Assembly: GCF_021603585.1 (NCBI RefSeq)
Contig: NZ_BQHI01000004.1
Span: forward strand, 343,970-407,969
From: Pseudomonas sputi
Lineage (GTDB): Bacteria > Pseudomonadota > Gammaproteobacteria > Pseudomonadales > Pseudomonadaceae
Length of the DNA stretch: 64,000 nucleotides
Reading direction: 5' to 3'
Both the position numbers and the translations under genes were made by a program. The notes below the pieces were generated by a model, which had not been told where the DNA came from, searched no databases, and saw nothing but the letters and a program-made list of their open reading frames with translations. This document shows, one piece after another, positions 61,034 to 64,000 of the stretch. Positions within the stretch are counted from its first letter, which is position 1. Every line of letters starts with the position of its first letter.

Positions 61034-63508
61034 GTGGCGCAACACATCCCCGATCTTCCTCCCGAACTTCGTCCCTTGGCCGAGATGCCCTGGTTCAAAC
61101 GCCTGGCGGCGCGTTTCCTTGGCCACGGTCTGACGCAACTGCGCGCCCAGCATCGGGCCTCGTGGCTGCACGGCCAGGCCGACGGCTTTCGCAGCGGGCA
61201 TACCGCCGGCGTGGATTACGGGTACAAGGAGGGCAAGGCTGACGGTTTGGAAGAAGGCCGCCAGGTTTTGTTGATCCGCGACAGCCGCAATACCGAGCAT
61301 CGCCCGCCGAGTATCGACAATCATCTGTTCGACGACTGGCGTCTGCCGCTCAGCGCAGAACTGAAGAAACGCATGAAGGCCGACGTCGCGCGTCTGTTGC
61401 CAGTTCACGCTCAGCCGAGCGTGGCGCAATGGAAGATGATTTTCAGCGATACGCCGTCAACGTCAGTGATTGCCGGGGCCGGCGCCGGCAAATCGACCAC
61501 GCTGGTGCTGCGGATCCTGCTGCTGACTCATTACTTGGGCTTTGAGTTTGATTCGATGACCGTGGTGACGTTCACCCGCGAATCGCGCAAGGACTTCATC
61601 AACAAACTGATCGAACTGTTCGCATTGTGGGGGCGGGCATTGAGTCAGAAAGACGCAAAGGATCTGGTGCGCACCTTTCACTCGCGAATCCTGCCGATGG
61701 TCCGCAGTCTGCCGGGGTTCGAGCGCTTGCAGGCATTCGAAAACCTCAGTCACCGCGCGCCCGGTGCGGATGAAGACGTCGACAGTAATCCGTTCGATCT
61801 GCGCATCAACGACGCTCAGCGCCAGCAGCTCAACGCCTGCTACCACCGTCTCTACCACGAAGACCCGCGCTTCGCGCAATTGATCCAGCCATTGTCCCGC
61901 CACGCGTTGCAGCTTAAAGAGCTGGAGCGCGATCACCCGGACGTGCAAAAACGGGTGGCAGTAACAGAGCTGGCGGCTCGCCGCGATGAAGAGCTGTGCG
62001 ACATGATCGAGGACATGTGGCTGCGCGCCGGGGCTTGGCCGATCAAGGGCATCGAGCCGAGCCGCCAGACATTCGAAATCAACGGCGCATCGTTCCATTG
62101 TCACGGCTACCTTCCGAGCCTGGATGCCTGGGTCGTGCTGGGCTTCGATCCACGGGAAAGTCCTCAGGTTTGTCGTCCAAACGCCAAACTGACGGTACGC
62201 GCGGAGTGGGCCGTAAAGCGCACCCTATTTCAAGCTTTCTTTCGTAAGCCATTGATTTGGCTTGATAGTTACGAGTCTTCAAAACGTTTATTGGCCACGC
62301 TTGCAGGTGATGTCAGCGCCGGCCCCGGCTTCGATTACAAGGTCAAGGGCGAGCTGGCATCCGCGCCGTTGCTCGATTGTTTTGTCGCTGCCGCAGGCTT
62401 CATCGAGAACCTGGGTCTGGATGTTCCAGACGCCGTTGGCCGCATGAGTTTCGCCAAGGACGATCCGGACCGGTTTTTCTTCGAAGCTTTAAGCCTGTTC
62501 TGGCGAGCGCTGGAAGATCACTTGCTGGATCAGAAGCCGCCGGTCATGACCTACAACCGGATGTTCGCCCTGTTCAGCGAGCACTCACCGGAAAACTTCA
62601 AATTGCTGAGCGATGAGTTGCTGCGGCCGATGTCGCACCTGATGATCGATGAGTTTCAGGACGTTTCGCCGCAGATTGTCTCGTGGATCCGCGCCAGCCT
62701 CTCGCAAATCCGCAGTCGCGGCCCGGCCATGCACGTCGGACGCGGGGCGCAGCGATCATCGCTGCTTTGCGTCGGCGACGACTGGCAGTCGATCTACGGC
62801 TGGCGCGGCAGTTCGCCGAGCTACTTCATGGAGTTCAACAAGGAGTTCCCGTCGCCGAGCACGACCCGGGTGATGCTCAGCGACAACTATCGCAGCCATC
62901 AGCACATCATCGATGCAGCAGAGCACATCGTCCGGGCAGCACCGGCGATTGCCGGCAAGAAGGCCAAGGCCAGCGGCGTAGAAAGGCCGTTACAGCCAGT
63001 CAACGTGCTGGAGCGCGACGATCAGGCACTCGGCCTGCGCCTGGCGGAACACTATCGAAAGGGTGATTCAATCCTGATGCTTTATCGAAAAAGTAGCGAT
63101 AAATCATTGATAGAACAGCATATTCAGTCTGTAGTTAATGTTGATTCGAGCTTGCCGTACGAGTCTCGACGCCTGAAGCAACTGACCTATCACAGCGCCA
63201 AAGGCCTGCAGGCCGACGCGGTTTTCCTGCTGGGTGATTGCCAGCATCTGACCAGTTCACCGTACAAGAATCAGGTGTATCGCATGGCCGGACTGGGCAA
63301 GGCCGGCGACAGCGAACCGTATGACAGCGCGCAGAAAGACGAAATCCTGCGCCTGGCTTACGTCGGGATCACCCGCGCAGTCAGTCATTGCTACTGGTAT
63401 GTCGAGCCGCAGGACACTCAGGCGGTCAACATGCCACGCGCATCGGACCGGGTGGCCAAGGGTAAACCGTTCTTCGTCGATCATCGGCCAGACAAGAAAA
63501 CCGCCTGA
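61034..63508 (+). CDS. UvrD/Rep-like superfamily 1 DNA helicase
   Basis: A long helicase with motifs VIAGAGAGKSTTLVLRILL (Walker A), VTFTRESRKDF, LMIDEFQDVSPQIVSWI (Walker B), LLCVGDDWQSIYGWRGSSP, MLSDNYRSHQHII and AYVGITRAVSHCYWY. The GTG at 61034 is preferred, with GGAG nine bases upstream (824 residues); ATG codons at 60950 and 60986 extend it by up to 28 residues but lack a ribosome site. A 400-residue insert between the first motifs marks a subgroup common in Pseudomonas with no clear repair role. It precedes an IS element. Confidence 0.9.
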   Translation: MAQHIPDLPPELRPLAEMPWFKRLAARFLGHGLTQLRAQHRASWLHGQADGFRSGHTAGVDYGYKEGKADGLEEGRQVLLIRDSRNTEHRPPSIDNHLFDDWRLPLSAELKKRMKADVARLLPVHAQPSVAQWKMIFSDTPSTSVIAGAGAGKSTTLVLRILLLTHYLGFEFDSMTVVTFTRESRKDFINKLIELFALWGRALSQKDAKDLVRTFHSRILPMVRSLPGFERLQAFENLSHRAPGADEDVDSNPFDLRINDAQRQQLNACYHRLYHEDPRFAQLIQPLSRHALQLKELERDHPDVQKRVAVTELAARRDEELCDMIEDMWLRAGAWPIKGIEPSRQTFEINGASFHCHGYLPSLDAWVVLGFDPRESPQVCRPNAKLTVRAEWAVKRTLFQAFFRKPLIWLDSYESSKRLLATLAGDVSAGPGFDYKVKGELASAPLLDCFVAAAGFIENLGLDVPDAVGRMSFAKDDPDRFFFEALSLFWRALEDHLLDQKPPVMTYNRMFALFSEHSPENFKLLSDELLRPMSHLMIDEFQDVSPQIVSWIRASLSQIRSRGPAMHVGRGAQRSSLLCVGDDWQSIYGWRGSSPSYFMEFNKEFPSPSTTRVMLSDNYRSHQHIIDAAEHIVRAAPAIAGKKAKASGVERPLQPVNVLERDDQALGLRLAEHYRKGDSILMLYRKSSDKSLIEQHIQSVVNVDSSLPYESRRLKQLTYHSAKGLQADAVFLLGDCQHLTSSPYKNQVYRMAGLGKAGDSEPYDSAQKDEILRLAYVGITRAVSHCYWYVEPQDTQAVNMPRASDRVAKGKPFFVDHRPDKKTA

Positions 63509-63533
63509 ATCCAGCACCCATAAAAAAGGTTCA

Positions 63534-64000
63534 TCACGGATTGCCGGGAAACACGCTCTTGATCTTCATGAAAAAGAATTCGCTATCCCGGTAACCGTAC
63601 GCCATCCGTTTGATGACCTTTATTCGATTGTTTATGCCTTCCAGCTGACCCGTGTGCATCGGCCAGCGAACCCGACTGACGATGCCCCGCCAGTAACCCT
63701 TTAGCCGTTTGGCGAACAGGATCAGAGCCGGTATCGCGCTTTCATGAGCGTGGCGCAGCCATTGCTTCCAGGCTGATCTCCAGCCCCAGGCGGTACTTGG
63801 CGCCCAGAGCGTTTTGAGTTCAGCCTTCATCAAATAGACCGTCATCAACGCTTGGTTAGCCGCCAGCAAATCTTCCAAGCGGACCTGTTGCTCCGGTGTT
63901 TTCAGGTTCTGCGGGTTGCGCAGGAGCAGCCAACGCGCCTGCTTGATGACCTTTCGGGCCGGCTTGTCATGACGCAGTCGATTGGCTTCGTCGACGCGAA
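63534..64000 (-). CDS. ISL3 family transposase, C-terminal part
   Basis: The last 155 codons of an ISL3-type transposase whose start lies beyond the right edge. It reads through RWLLLRNPQNLKTPEQQVRLEDLLAANQ (core LLLRNPQNL, LEDLLAANQALMTVYLMKAELKTLW) and ends with the strongly conserved GQLEGINNRIKVIKRMAYGYRD and FPGNP. The catalytic glutamate is in QLEGINN. The element end probably lies at about 63528 (GGTTCATCACGG), 20 bases after the helicase stop, so the insertion spares the helicase gene. Confidence 0.88.
   Translation of the reverse strand, partial: RVDEANRLRHDKPARKVIKQARWLLLRNPQNLKTPEQQVRLEDLLAANQALMTVYLMKAELKTLWAPSTAWGWRSAWKQWLRHAHESAIPALILFAKRLKGYWRGIVSRVRWPMHTGQLEGINNRIKVIKRMAYGYRDSEFFFMKIKSVFPGNP

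Noticed and set aside
1-64000. CRISPR array, rRNA or complete tRNA genes
   Set aside because: No regularly spaced repeats and no conserved RNA gene blocks were seen when reading the sequence; a tRNAscan and CRISPR search would settle it.

Overview
The window reads as the chromosome of a Pseudomonas, most likely of the P. fluorescens type. The support is high coding density, GC-rich codon use in the flanks, OruR-like AraC regulators, a pgm gene converging on a pirin gene, an ISL3-type transposase and a typical McpS-like chemoreceptor. No species was established by search.

Bases 1-18.2 kb carry GC-rich metabolic genes. First come the start of a secreted pectin-lyase-like protein, an aldehyde dehydrogenase, and a three-gene minus-strand operon (D-threonine-aldolase-like PLP enzyme, coniferyl-aldehyde-dehydrogenase-like enzyme, AraC regulator). 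A TetR gene then faces a seven-gene plus-strand operon: DUF2147 protein, TorF-like porin, FGGY sugar kinase, class II aldolase, class III aminotransferase, a degenerate class II aldolase homologue, and one long protein that fuses an MFS transporter to a short-chain dehydrogenase. A second AraC gene faces a frameshifted flavin monooxygenase and an SDR. Overlapping stop and start codons join kinase, aldolase and aminotransferase. The pathway is not one I recognise; phosphorylation, aldol cleavage, transamination and redox export steps fit either catabolism of an unusual polyol or sugar, or production of a small amino-carbonyl compound.

Bases 18.4-26.8 kb hold an RND efflux operon (outer membrane lipoprotein, MipA/OmpV protein, membrane fusion protein, RND pump), divergent from its probable two-component system.

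Bases 27.0-50.6 kb are visibly more AT-rich and look horizontally acquired. The left edge has a decayed IS630-type transposase. Inside is what looks like a complete catabolic unit for a hydrophobic compound: a GPH/MFS transporter, two VOC enzymes, a class II aldolase, the DUF1329-DUF1302-RND-YCF48 envelope module, a small membrane protein, a ThDP-dependent decarboxylase/synthase, a chemoreceptor, and an opposing operon with an alpha/beta hydrolase, a GMC oxidoreductase, two further FAD enzymes or NAD-binding reductases. A second FAD amine-oxidase-type enzyme, a TetR regulator and a stand-alone SCP2 protein follow. The right edge has a broken TolC gene, a 21-base copy of the 3' end of tRNA-Gly(GCC), and a P4-type tyrosine integrase. 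No intact tRNA gene is present in the window.

Bases 52.6-64.0 kb return to GC-rich sequence: LysR regulator, MDR oxidoreductase, an unrecognised 484-residue protein, a MocR-type regulator, pgm, pirin, a UvrD-like helicase, and the end of an ISL3 transposase that runs off the right edge.

The strongest candidate for an undescribed system is the 27.7-50.6 kb gene set. It combines sensing, transport across both membranes and a set of oxidoreductases and C-C bond enzymes, but the substrate cannot be read from the sequence.
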